Positions 54,828-64,000 of a stretch of DNA of 64,000 bases are shown here, one piece after another. Position numbers and translations under genes: made by a program. The stretch spans positions 3,106,037 to 3,170,036 of the forward strand of contig NC_052673.1 in assembly GCF_016802725.1 (NCBI RefSeq). The letters are read 5' to 3'. The DNA is from Solenopsis invicta (Eukaryota; Arthropoda; Insecta; Hymenoptera; Formicidae). How positions within the stretch are numbered: position 1 is the stretch's first letter; each line of letters begins with the position of its first letter. Below the pieces are notes generated by a model. The model was not told the DNA's origin. It was given only the letters and a program-made list of their open reading frames with translations, and did not search any database.

Positions 54828-55817
54828 TAGAATCTCTTGATATAAAAATATAATTTTAATAAAATAAATAGAAAAATATTTTTCAATAAATTTTATTATT
54901 AAAAACAATATTAATCACTACTTTACTTTTAAATTGCCGCGTTCTAACTTCTGTTCGACCAATCGCGCATTCATATTCGATCATAACGTAACCCATAAAA
55001 TCGACTCTTTCCTGTTGTCGAGTAAACACGTGTTGTCTGTTTGTCGCGCGTAAACACGAGTTTTATCAAGCTACATATTTTAGCACGCCGAATGACTAAT
55101 AATTACTTGCAGTGATCGTTACTCGAAGTGATCGTTAATTAGTTACTCATGTTTTAGCGATCAAGTGAATAAATTGTGTATTATGATAATTTACGAGAGG
55201 ATCAAGGAAACTTTGGTCTGTCTCATCGTAGAGACAACTAATTGATCGTTGTACAGAATAATACGTAAGTAAATGCATGTCCAAACTTGTTCATGCAAGC
55301 ACGCGCGCGCTCGCTTTCTCTCTCTCTCTATCTCCCTCCCTCCTACCCCTCTCTCTGTGACAAAAAAGTACTACTGTTTCTAAAAACTCGAGATGTAAAT
55401 ACTTTTGTAGATTTCGTGTAATCTTGTTCGATTCTTCGACTGTACAAAGAATTTCCTGGCACTTCTCTTATTAAAATCATTAAAATTAAGAAAAAAATTA
55501 ATTACATTTTTAAGTTAAAGCTAGCATTGTGACAGAGAGAGAGAGAGAGAGAGAGAGAGTGAGAGGGGAGAGACTTGTGTGTTGCATCAGCTGAGCGCAA
55601 CAGGCACCTCACGACACCCGCGCGTAACGGTGAATGCGCCGCCCCTACGTACCATCTGTATTCGACCCGTGATACGCTAATTTCATCGGCTGATATTTCA
55701 CAATCTAGGCGTTTGACAAATTTTTGGCAAAGAAAAAATCGTCTTAGAATTCGACCAGGAATACGTCCCTTGAAAGACAACGGGTTATTCTGAATCACCC
55801 TTTATATATATATATAT

Positions 55818-57706
55818 TGTCACGTATTTTTATCCCACGCCGGAGAGCAGCGGCGGAATACGCGATCAAACACCGGAATTACGCGCGAGACACGCGTGAG
55901 CGACGATATAACCAATAGATACCACCAATCGCGAATTTGGGCGCCAGACGCGATTATACCGGTCGCGTCGCCGGGTACACTATTTAACGCTAGACGCGGA
56001 TGCACACCACGCGATAGCTTCTCAGAACGAAACACGAAATCGTCGCTCGCACGCGGCCAGCTAGCTCCTCTAACCGGTAGAGGGGCGGGGTAGCGGAGAC
56101 AGGGACGAAGCGGCTCTCTTACTGGAGGAGACGGGTAGGCGAGAAATCAAGCAAGATCAGGCCGATATAACAGACAGAAATAACATGTATTGTAGCATAT
56201 GACAGAGACAGAGTAGAGCCAAACGCGAAGGAATTTTCAGTCGAAGCAAGCAAAGAACGGAAAAGATAAAGAGAGTTGACGAAAACGAATAAGCGGAACG
56301 CGAAAATTTTCTTAAATACTACAATGCTTACGCTAGCGGCGCGAACAACGGCGGTTGGTCCGGCGCGGAACGAGACAGCCAATCACGCGCGCTCGGAACA
56401 GCGCGGCGAGAACACACTCGTCGAACTTTCGCTAACGGACAGTAATTAACTCAACAGCAATACAACCAAAGATACCCGGTGACGGCAATGCCGTCGTCGC
56501 GGTCACGATGCACAATTCTCTCGAAGACGCGCGACACGACAACGCACCGATAACGCGGGCGGTCGTGTGATCACGGCCGTAACACGACTCGCGCACGTGC
56601 GCGAGAGCTTTGCGGCTTCCCGGGAAGCCGGTCGTCCGCGAGCTTCTACGGCGGGACAGCCAACGCACACGCGGCAGCCGACAGCTGGGTGCCTCGACAA
56701 GGTCTCACGCTTGAGGTGGAGAGCCGACCAAACACTAAAAAGGTGCGTTCTATCGCCACGCGGCGGACGCACTTGCACACTAACCCAATGGCTCCACCTC
56801 AGAGCGCGAGCCGGTCGACACCGACAGCTCGTGGCTTTACACGAAGGTTAGAGGGTCACCTCGACTTCCGCACGGTCCTCCTCCGGGTCCTCGGATGTCC
56901 TCTCGCTCCGACGACGCTCGCCAAGGCCGGGCACTCTCGCCGATATCGATCCTTCCGATAGCCACCGACGCTCACAGACCGATAGCTCGCAATCGCTCGC
57001 TCGCCAACGCAACGTGTACGCCGAACGCCGGGTCGCACGCAAAAAGCCGAGAGGATCGCGCTCGATACGCGATCGATGAGCGCTACCCCTCCTACAGGGT
57101 GCGCGATATCCTTGCGCCTAGCGGCGCGGCCTATCAGCGGCCGCCCTTATCTAGCCGTGACGTCACGGCAGCGCAGTGTCGGATCTCCGCAGGTGTCGTG
57201 CGGTCCCCGTCGGCATCCGATATCCTCGTCGCTCTCGTCGTCCTCGCGGACGACAGCAGCAGAGATTTCCCGCGACGATTCTTCGCCGCTACCCTTCTCG
57301 ACGGACAGCCGACATTCGACGCCCCTTGTCCTGGCCGTTCGTCCGCCCTGGCCTGTCCCTCGGCTGCGCCAATTGTGAGCCTCTTTTGCGTGGCGCATAT
57401 CTGTCACCACGTCGAGTCTCGTCCTTCTCTCCGCCGTCGGTTTTCCGTGCGCCGGCCCTGGACGATCGCCTTCTCCTTGTCCTGCTGCTGCCCATCCTCC
57501 TCGCTGCTGCTGGTCCTTAGGCGACGTTTGTCGAGGTGCCCGCGGATACATGAAATAAGCCGCGAATAAATAAATGAAATCAATACGCGCCGCAGTCCCG
57601 CCGGAGATTTCGCTCTCTCGCTGAGTGCCCGACCCGGTCTTACGCGCCTCCTTGCGCTATGCTCAGGCGGAGGACGAAGTGGCGAGGCAGATAAAACTGC
57701 CACGTC

Positions 57707-57712
<6 letters not shown>
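55818..57712 (+). mobile_element. GC-rich LTR-like block in an AT repeat
   Basis: It begins TGTCACGTATT and ends CACGTCACAACA, bordered by (TA)n on both sides. AATAAATAAAT lies near 57566. The layout (complementary tips, GC-rich body, late polyadenylation signal) fits a solo LTR of about 1.9 kb. Long overlapping GC-rich frames inside have no recognisable protein and are taken as composition artefacts. Confidence 0.5.
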
Positions 57713-57742
<30 letters not shown>

Positions 57743-57746
<4 letters not shown>

Positions 57747-58087
57747 ACTCTTAATTATCCTGAAGGATTAGTTAGTTTATTTAACTAAATTGTGTTGCTC
57801 TGTAAACAAAGTTTTTTTTATTAACACCAATTGTATTAGCACGATTTACATTATTTACATTATTTACGAATACCCTCACCTGTAAACAAAGAAACGACAA
57901 TTAAAGTTTATATTTTCTATAACGACGATATAATTTTACAACGACAAAAAGACTTCTCAAATTCTCACTGTCACACGTGTCAGCTATTATCCAGCTATCT
58001 CATTTTTCTCTACCGTTCGAAGCGATCTCTATTTTACCTACGCGTGTACGCAAGAGTATTTAAATGAGGAAATATATTTTCTTTACA
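57743..58087 (-). repeat. 3' LTR of the gypsy element
   Basis: On the minus strand it begins TGTAAAGAAAATATATTTCC and ends in AAGAGTCTTA. It is identical to 62423-62767. Confidence 0.92.
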
Positions 58088-58102
58088 TCTTCCCTCCTGG
58101 GG
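58088..58102 (-). promoter_or_regulatory. Polypurine tract next to the 3' LTR
   Basis: The minus strand reads CCAGGAGGGAAGA directly before the 3' LTR, the usual place for plus-strand DNA priming. Confidence 0.7.
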
Positions 58103-58142
58103 AAAAAAATTTTCAAAAATTTTCATTGTAGCTAAATCTAGT

Positions 58143-61100
58143 TCAGTCTTTTTCTTCTATGCTTCTTATAGGTACCGGGACTAGCTTTGTGATGTGAAAA
58201 AAATTGGATTCTTCCTTCTTGTGACCGATGTTTAATTTGTAGATGGAGTCCGAAATCTTCTCTGTAATCTTGTATGGTCCAATATTTAGTTCGTGCAATT
58301 TTTTCCTATTTAATTTATTGCCGTTTTCCACATATACCATGTCTCCTATTTTATAGTTATAGTTCTTGCGATCTTTGTCGAATAGACTTTTGTTATATGC
58401 GTGTGATTTTTTTGTATTCTCAATGGCTGTTTCTCGGTCCTTAATCCAGTTTTCTTTTTGTACCTCTTGTTTTAACTCTTTTGGTATCAATGTAACATCT
58501 GTCCCATATAACAAATATCTTGGAGCGAAACCCGTGACTGTATGCTCAGTATCATTGTATTTATTTACACATTCTTGAGCTATCGTAGTCCATGCTTTCT
58601 TATTTCCTCTCTCGTTTATTTTACATCTGATTTTGTTGACTAGTGTTTGGTTCAATCTTTCGTTCAGACCATTGGAGAACGGTGCATTGACTGCTGTGAA
58701 AATCATTGTTATTGACTTTTCTTCTAAGAAGTCTTTGACTTCCTTTGAGTTGATCCCTGGATATTGATCCGTCAGTAGCATATTAATGTCATCCGTTTCA
58801 GTGATTTTCGTAATTAGTTTTACGAAATCCTTTGTACTTTGAGTTTTCGATGTTAAAATAAATGCGAATCTCGTAAAGTGATCTACTAACAGATGCAAAT
58901 ATCTCTTCGTCGATCTTGAGCTCCCGAGTCCACCGATTGTATCTATAGAGACTATTTCAAATGGTTTCGTGGCCGGACCTAAGTGAGACATTAGACCAAG
59001 TTTGTCCCGACCTCTGGATTTGTTTTTTATGCAGACCTCACAATTTCGGCAAATTCTTCTTATGTTTCGTGTTAAATTTGTTGATGTATATATGGAGCTT
59101 ATTTTTTTTTGCATTTGTTTTATACCGATGTGACACAACTTGTTGTGTACATCTTTCATTAGTTTCAAAGCTAATTTTTCTGTTAGAATAATTTTTTCTT
59201 TTTTTCTAACTCTTTTATAGTACACATTATCCTTTTTTATAAATCTCTTTTTATTTTTCTGAATTTCTTCATTTTTTGTTTGATCTGTTAAGATTTCTTT
59301 CAATGTTATTGAATTTACAACTTTTAATTGTTCATCTTCATTTTCATTTTCATTTTCGCTTAAGACCGGATTTCTGCTCAAACAATCCGCTTCTAAGTTT
59401 TCCTTACCTGGAGCATATTTGATTTTGAAATCATATTGCGAAAGATAGTAAGTTAGATCCCCTAGCTCTTCATCTGTCCTTGATTTTAGGTTCATATTTT
59501 CTAGCGGCTTATGGTCTGAGAAAACTGTGAATGATTTATTTATCAGCCAGTATTGCCAGTATTTCACAGCTTCTTTAATTGCTAGGCATTCCAGGTAAAT
59601 AGCTTTTTTCTTTTTCTGAGCTTCATTTAATTTTTTTGAAAAGTATGCTACAGGTTTCTCTTTCCCATCCGGTTGTACTTGTTTCAGAACTGCTCCTACA
59701 CCTATCAAGCAAGCGTCTGTATAAATATTTATTGGCAAATCTTGATCAAATATTGCTAGGACTGGTTTTGTGCAAAGCATATGTTTTACTTTCTCAAACG
59801 ATTTTTGGCATTTCTCTGTCCATGTAAAAATTTGATTTTTTCGTAATAAGTTATGTAAAGGGTCTAAAATTATTGCACTGTTTGGTATGTATTCGTGATA
59901 AAAATTTATCTTCCCTAAAAATTGTCTGATGTTTTTTTGTGTTTTTGGAACTGGGAAATTTTTTATTGCTACTAAGTTGTCCTTTACTGGTTTAATTGAA
60001 TTATTCTGGATAATGTGACCAAGGTATTTTACTGAGTCCGAAGCAAACGTGCATTTTTTAAATTTTATTCTGAAACCTTCTGTTTTTATAGCTTGTAGCA
60101 ATTGTGTTAAGTGATTAATGTGTTCTGAGAAAGACTTCGAGAAAATTAAGATGTCGTCTATATAATTTACTGCAAAACTAGTTAATTTATATTTTCTTAA
60201 TATGTTACTGAGTATTCTCTGGAAGATGGCTGGGGCTGTCTTTAGGCCAAAAGGGAGACATGTCCATTGATAATGCCCCTCCTGCGTTACAAATCCTGTT
60301 TTTCTCCTGTCTTCGATTCTCAGAAGGATCGACCAAAAGGCTGAGTTAATATCCAGCGTTGTGAAAAATATGCAGTTTCTTGTTTTTGCCGTCAGGTCCT
60401 CCATTAGTGGAAATGGCTGGGCCTGAGGGACAACTATTTTATTTAGGTCCCTAAAATCTACACATAGCCTAGATCTTTTGTTTTCTTCTTTTTTAAGCGC
60501 GAGAGTTACTGGTGCCGAAAATGGGCTGTAGGATTCTTCTATAAGATTTTTTTCTAGTAATTTAGATATTTGATCCTCAATTTCTTTTCTGTCCTCTATA
60601 GTGCACCTATATGGTCTCTTACTACAGTATGTATCAACTAGTAAGTCTATTCTTGCTTCATAGTTTTTCACTGAGCCAATATCGTATTTATCTCTGGCAA
60701 ATACTGACTTATATATTTCTAATATTCCGTTTATTTTATTTCTTTGATATGGAGTTAAGTGTTCCATATTTATGACAAAATCTTCTTCTTTTATATGCTC
60801 ATTGAAATTTACTAAAAAATCTTTTGTATTTTTGTTTTCTTTTTTAATATCTGATACCTCAGACCTTATTGCCTCTGAAATTTTCTTTGTTTCATTATTG
60901 TTTGTTCTTTTTTTCATATCAATTTTTTGTGTTATATTTAAATTTTCGTCTTGACATAATTTAAATTTTGTTATCATGTCGAGTCCGATTAAAAAGTCGT
61001 ATTTAAAGTTTTCATCGTCAACAATTACCACATTTGTTTTTTCTTCTATGTCAAAGATCTTAATTTTTAGGTTTGTTGAACCGCTTGATTTTTTAACACC

Positions 61101-61265
61101 ATTAATTGTCATCAAATTTTCATTATTAAGGTTATTGTCTTCTTGTTTCAATCTTAGTAGTTTATAATTGATTATAGAAACATTGGATCCTGAATCATAT
61201 ATTCCAAATATTGTCCACTTATCATTTATCTGTAATTTGATTTTTATTAATGGTGTTATTGGTCG
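58143..61265 (-). CDS. pol: gypsy Pol: protease, reverse transcriptase, RNase H, integrase
   Basis: The frame is entered by -1 slippage at 61265-61271 and stays open to 58143, about 1,040 codons. In order: aspartic protease with YDSGSNVSIINY (61190 region); reverse transcriptase with FTTLDINSAFWSILL and the catalytic NYIDDILIFS (about 330 residues after the Met-like position at 61151); RNase H with TVFSDHKPLENM; integrase with an HHCC zinc finger (LCHIGIKQMQKK...CRNCEVC) and acids in VSIDTIGG, LLTDQYPGIN and NGLNERLNQTL. It acts in the cytoplasmic particle and then the nucleus. The order RT-RH-IN is that of Ty3/gypsy. All catalytic motifs are present. Clade not determined. Confidence 0.92.
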   Translation of the reverse strand, partial: RPITPLIKIKLQINDKWTIFGIYDSGSNVSIINYKLLRLKQEDNNLNNENLMTINGVKKSSGSTNLKIKIFDIEEKTNVVIVDDENFKYDFLIGLDMITKFKLCQDENLNITQKIDMKKRTNNNETKKISEAIRSEVSDIKKENKNTKDFLVNFNEHIKEEDFVINMEHLTPYQRNKINGILEIYKSVFARDKYDIGSVKNYEARIDLLVDTYCSKRPYRCTIEDRKEIEDQISKLLEKNLIEESYSPFSAPVTLALKKEENKRSRLCVDFRDLNKIVVPQAQPFPLMEDLTAKTRNCIFFTTLDINSAFWSILLRIEDRRKTGFVTQEGHYQWTCLPFGLKTAPAIFQRILSNILRKYKLTSFAVNYIDDILIFSKSFSEHINHLTQLLQAIKTEGFRIKFKKCTFASDSVKYLGHIIQNNSIKPVKDNLVAIKNFPVPKTQKNIRQFLGKINFYHEYIPNSAIILDPLHNLLRKNQIFTWTEKCQKSFEKVKHMLCTKPVLAIFDQDLPINIYTDACLIGVGAVLKQVQPDGKEKPVAYFSKKLNEAQKKKKAIYLECLAIKEAVKYWQYWLINKSFTVFSDHKPLENMNLKSRTDEELGDLTYYLSQYDFKIKYAPGKENLEADCLSRNPVLSENENENEDEQLKVVNSITLKEILTDQTKNEEIQKNKKRFIKKDNVYYKRVRKKEKIILTEKLALKLMKDVHNKLCHIGIKQMQKKISSIYTSTNLTRNIRRICRNCEVCIKNKSRGRDKLGLMSHLGPATKPFEIVSIDTIGGLGSSRSTKRYLHLLVDHFTRFAFILTSKTQSTKDFVKLITKITETDDINMLLTDQYPGINSKEVKDFLEEKSITMIFTAVNAPFSNGLNERLNQTLVNKIRCKINERGNKKAWTTIAQECVNKYNDTEHTVTGFAPRYLLYGTDVTLIPKELKQEVQKENWIKDRETAIENTKKSHAYNKSLFDKDRKNYNYKIGDMVYVENGNKLNRKKLHELNIGPYKITEKISDSIYKLNIGHKKEESNFFHITKLVPVPIRSIEEKD

Positions 61266-62398
61266 TTTTTTTGATCCGTGTTATTTAATTCTGCCTCTAT
61301 TTCCGAATTATTAACATGTTTTATCGAAGTGTTCAGTCCTTGATCCTGTTTTTTTTGTTTATACCAGCATTTTTCCTCCGGATGATAACGATTGGTTTTT
61401 CCTAGTTTCTCACAATTTTTACACGGTTTATGTTCTTCATTGTCTTTCCTTGTATTTATTGTGTCACTTCTTTTTGTAAAGACTTTTTTTTTATTAACTA
61501 TGTGCTCATATTTGCTAATTTCATTATGCAGATCTGTTGTATCTTTCAATGCTTCTCTATCAATTTTGTTGACTATTACCTGTGGTAATCCAGCTGCAAT
61601 AAGATCTATTAATGTTCCTGCATCTATAGAATTTCTCATATCTAACAATAGTTTTTCTTTTCTTATCGCATAGTCAAGTAGTGATCCTTCCTTATATTTA
61701 AATAATAGTGCGTATATCACTGGACTCCAGCCTTTATTAGCAAATGTCTCGCAGAATTTTTGTTTCCACACTGACCACTCTGAGTTTAGAGATAATTTTA
61801 TTATCATAGAGCTGTACCAGTCTGTAGTTGACTTATCCATGAAGAGTCTAAGAATTTCAATTTTTTTTTCATCCCTGGTTATATTAAAGCGTGAACACTC
61901 TTTTTCAAATATCTCCATCCACTGATTTGCATTAGTATTTTTGCTTGTAAATTTTTCTATTATGAATTGTTGTGAAATTTTCTGTAAATTTTCTTGCTTA
62001 GCCGTTTGAGTATTTTCTATTAATTTTTCTAAAAGTTTGTTCAAGGTGCTGCTTTCTTCTTGTGTTTTAGCTGTTCCAAGTTCCTCAGTGACTTCTTCTA
62101 AAAATTCCTCTTCAAATTTCATGTTCCCCATTTGATCCATGTAAATTTTAGCTAAATCGTCAGTTAATTCTAACCAAACCTTTCTAAATTGATATCTTTT
62201 CTTTAAGCTTTTTTTTATCATATCATATGTATTTGTTCTTATTATTTCTTTATGATTACCTGCTGCTTGATATTCCTCTGGTATTAAGAACGTTTTATTG
62301 TCCTCAGTAGCAATTGAGGTTATGCAGATAATATTTGACTTGCCATCATTCCCTGGCTTCACTTTGAACTCAAATTGTAGCTTCTTCATATTTTCCAT
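61256..62398 (-). CDS. gag: gypsy Gag, 380 aa, with unusual zinc knuckle
   Basis: It starts MENMKKLQFEFKVKPGND about 25 bases inside the 5' LTR and ends at 61256. The middle is the helical capsid-like region (NANQWMEIFEKECSRFNI, WSVWKQKFCETFANKGWSP). Near the C terminus (residues 326-344) lies C-X2-C-X9-H-X4-C (CKNCEKLGKTNRYHPEEKC), an expanded form of the usual C-X2-C-X4-H-X4-C nucleic-acid-binding knuckle. It assembles the particle and packages element RNA. It overlaps the pol frame by about 10 nt, with the shift site just before the gag stop. Confidence 0.9.
   Translation of the reverse strand: MENMKKLQFEFKVKPGNDGKSNIICITSIATEDNKTFLIPEEYQAAGNHKEIIRTNTYDMIKKSLKKRYQFRKVWLELTDDLAKIYMDQMGNMKFEEEFLEEVTEELGTAKTQEESSTLNKLLEKLIENTQTAKQENLQKISQQFIIEKFTSKNTNANQWMEIFEKECSRFNITRDEKKIEILRLFMDKSTTDWYSSMIIKLSLNSEWSVWKQKFCETFANKGWSPVIYALLFKYKEGSLLDYAIRKEKLLLDMRNSIDAGTLIDLIAAGLPQVIVNKIDREALKDTTDLHNEISKYEHIVNKKKVFTKRSDTINTRKDNEEHKPCKNCEKLGKTNRYHPEEKCWYKQKKQDQGLNTSIKHVNNSEIEAELNNTDQKNDQ
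61265..61271 (-). promoter_or_regulatory. -1 ribosomal frameshift site A AAA AAC
   Basis: The minus strand reads gat cAA AAA AAC gac in the gag frame, the canonical X XXY YYZ heptamer. Slipping back one base enters the pol frame, which has no stop from here to 58143. It lies two codons before the gag stop. A downstream pseudoknot was not modelled. Confidence 0.75.
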
Positions 62399-62422
62399 TT
62401 GATAAACAAAATTGTCGTTTTA

Positions 62423-62763
62423 TAAGACTCTTAATTATCCTGAAGGATTAGTTAGTTTATTTAACTAAATTGTGTTGCTCTGTAAACAAAGTTTTTTTTA
62501 TTAACACCAATTGTATTAGCACGATTTACATTATTTACATTATTTACGAATACCCTCACCTGTAAACAAAGAAACGACAATTAAAGTTTATATTTTCTAT
62601 AACGACGATATAATTTTACAACGACAAAAAGACTTCTCAAATTCTCACTGTCACACGTGTCAGCTATTATCCAGCTATCTCATTTTTCTCTACCGTTCGA
62701 AGCGATCTCTATTTTACCTACGCGTGTACGCAAGAGTATTTAAATGAGGAAATATATTTTCTT

Positions 62764-62767
<4 letters not shown>
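62423..62767 (-). repeat. 5' LTR of the gypsy element
   Basis: Identical to the 3' LTR. A conventional TGG-type tRNA primer-binding site is not evident at its inner edge, where the minus strand reads TAAAACGACAATTTTG. Confidence 0.92.

Positions 62768-62800
<33 letters not shown>
62768..62800. repeat. (TA)n microsatellite right of the gypsy element
   Basis: Continues the TA tract present on the left at 57713-57742, indicating insertion into one TA microsatellite. Confidence 0.9.
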
Positions 62801-62803
<3 letters not shown>

Positions 62804-64000
62804 AAATATGTACGTATTTGTGTAGAGCAGTCAATTGGGAGGATGCAATAGTGAAGAGGAGGTACATTGATTGGTATTTAATTCTTTGATAATTAAAGTA
62901 AATATTAAAAACTGAAATTTATTCTGTTTTATGTGACTTTTAGATTAAAAATGAAAAAAACAACTCATTACAAGTGAGTAATTCGAGGATACATTATAAT
63001 GATTTTTTTATATACATTATTGAATAGAAATTCGTATCATTGTGCCTTGTCAGACTTTTTTATGTGAAGCAATCACCAATGATGTAGACAGCCATCTTTC
63101 AGAGGTATATTATATAATTTTAATGCTTGAATATCATAATTTTTTAAGTATTCATTCTATTAGTGTGATCAGTGCATGCAAAAGATCTTAAAAGTCGCTT
63201 AAAATAAGAAAGCGTTTTTCAAGATTTAGAGCTAAAAAATCATTTTTTATTATAGTTTAATTCTATATTAAGTTTAATCGAAATGTACCTCGTGTGATGT
63301 TTGTAAATTTTTGAATGTGAAGAAGTATATTCCATAATGGATATCGATCTTAGAAATTTATATAACTTGTATAATTATTTTGTATAATTTAGTTTTTTTA
63401 AACTTAATTTAATATGACAAGTTTTATACATAGATGAGTCCACATAAACCTGAATATGAAATCTTTGCACCATTTTACCAAAATTACTGCAACTACGAAA
63501 ATATGTAATGAGTTAAAGATGCTGTTTAAAATATTTGTTTGAAGAAAAAGAATATTTGCTTACACAGAGAAAAATGTATTAAATTCAAATACATGTGAAA
63601 GAGACATTTACATCTTTAGACGCGAAAAAATAACGATAAATTTCATCATTCTTTCGTTTAACACATAATAAATCATAATCAATATCATGGTTTAACGCAA
63701 AAATACATTCAATCAGAGTTCGAAGTATTTGTAATAATGTATTTTGTTTGCGGGTATTTTATTGAAAAAGATGTTTTAACAAACGTAACAAATTATTAAA
63801 TTTAGCAGTAACTGCATGATGTTTTTGAAAAAAAGATGTTGCGCTTCTAGTTGGAGCTTCCAACAGAGTATTTAAATATAAAATCAAAGAGTAATCGGTA
63901 GAAAAGTAGCGATTTGCAAAACAATTCATCATTTCGTGGCAAACATACTACTCCAAAAAAATGCATTATGATAAAGAATTATTATATAACATATCAATAT
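62801..64000. other. AT-rich spacer to window end
   Basis: No ORF above background. acacagagaaaaatgtatta at 63565 resembles the CACTGAGAAAAA MITE terminus, but no partner is visible. Confidence 0.45.

Larger units (their letters stand above)
53656..55800. mobile_element. 2.1-kb near-perfect palindrome (foldback-type element)
   Basis: The left end GGGTGATTCAAAATAACCCG and the inverse of the right end GGGTGATTCAGAATAACCCG open arms of about 950 bp that match almost throughout. Examples are tctgttcgaccaat, cacgtgttgtctgt and actttggtctgtctcat against their inverses. Purine/pyrimidine tracts differ in length between the arms (53904-53966 and 55533-55560). It abuts the TA duplication of mariner copy 2. 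No coding sequence. Confidence 0.85.
57743..62767 (-). mobile_element. Complete Ty3/gypsy retrotransposon, LTRs identical
   Basis: The 345-bp LTRs at 57743-58087 and 62423-62767 match base for base in the rows compared (constant offset 4,680). The internal region encodes gag and pol on the minus strand, with no env-like ORF. A purine-rich tract precedes the 3' LTR. Both ends lie in (TA)n, so a TATA duplication is likely but cannot be resolved. Identical LTRs plus open frames indicate very recent insertion. Confidence 0.92.

Noticed and set aside
56432..57703. Many long Arg/Ser-rich ORFs on both strands
   Set aside because: High GC removes stops; no conserved domain and no intron signals; treated as part of an LTR-like block.

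Overview
This is a repeat-dense piece of an insect nuclear genome, most likely a hymenopteran and plausibly an ant. The evidence is indirect: an AT-rich background with spliceosomal GT/AG introns, and a transposon complement (mauritiana-type mariners, Tc1, pogo, P, Crypton, Mutator-like with YqaJ and C48 modules, Ty3/gypsy) familiar from sequenced ant genomes. No intact host gene could be supported. Almost every coding stretch belongs to a mobile element or a decayed domesticated-type gene.

Layout, left half. 1-1190 and 7030-8120 are two blocks of one diverged tandem repeat (monomer about 260 bp), each split by a MITE with a perfect 8-bp target duplication. Between them lies a 4.9-kb P element (1776-6692) with 56-bp terminal inverted repeats; its four coding exons join in phase into a 912-codon transposase. 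8235-8960 is a cluster of short palindromic MITEs. 8960-11962 holds decayed zinc-finger/transposase-like ORFs. 12988-16635 is a solo LTR (TSD AATT) carrying two different mariner insertions. 18953-23935 is a broken R1-clade non-LTR retrotransposon. 23933-33352 is a nested stack: a palindromic MITE was entered by a pogo element, the pogo transposase gene was entered by a Crypton-like tyrosine-recombinase element, and one MITE arm was entered by a Tc1 element whose 337-aa transposase is still open.

Right half. 34320-34890 and 36337-37615 are decayed MADF and Zeste-type Myb/SANT genes, the second hit by a hAT-type MITE in an exon. 38610-39906 is an LTR-like block with another hAT-type MITE. 39870-44400 is a Mutator-like element (minus strand) with DDE transposase, YqaJ nuclease and Ulp1/C48-like protease modules, split by a solo LTR (TSD AAGA). 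44509-48500 is a 4-kb DNA transposon with about 520-bp inverted repeats and one intact 595-aa transposase-like ORF of a family I cannot name. 49361-50468 holds PIF/Harbinger-type non-autonomous elements. 52368-53649 is a second copy of the second mariner. 53656-55800 is a 2.1-kb near-perfect palindrome. 55818-57712 is a GC-rich LTR-like block. 57743-62767 is a complete Ty3/gypsy retrotransposon (minus strand) with two identical 345-bp LTRs and gag and pol joined by a canonical -1 slippery heptamer. 62800-64000 is AT-rich with nothing I can name.

The most functional-looking units are the gypsy element, the P element, the Tc1 transposase and the 595-aa DDE-type element. The rest is a record of insertions whose order can be read from nesting and target-site duplications.
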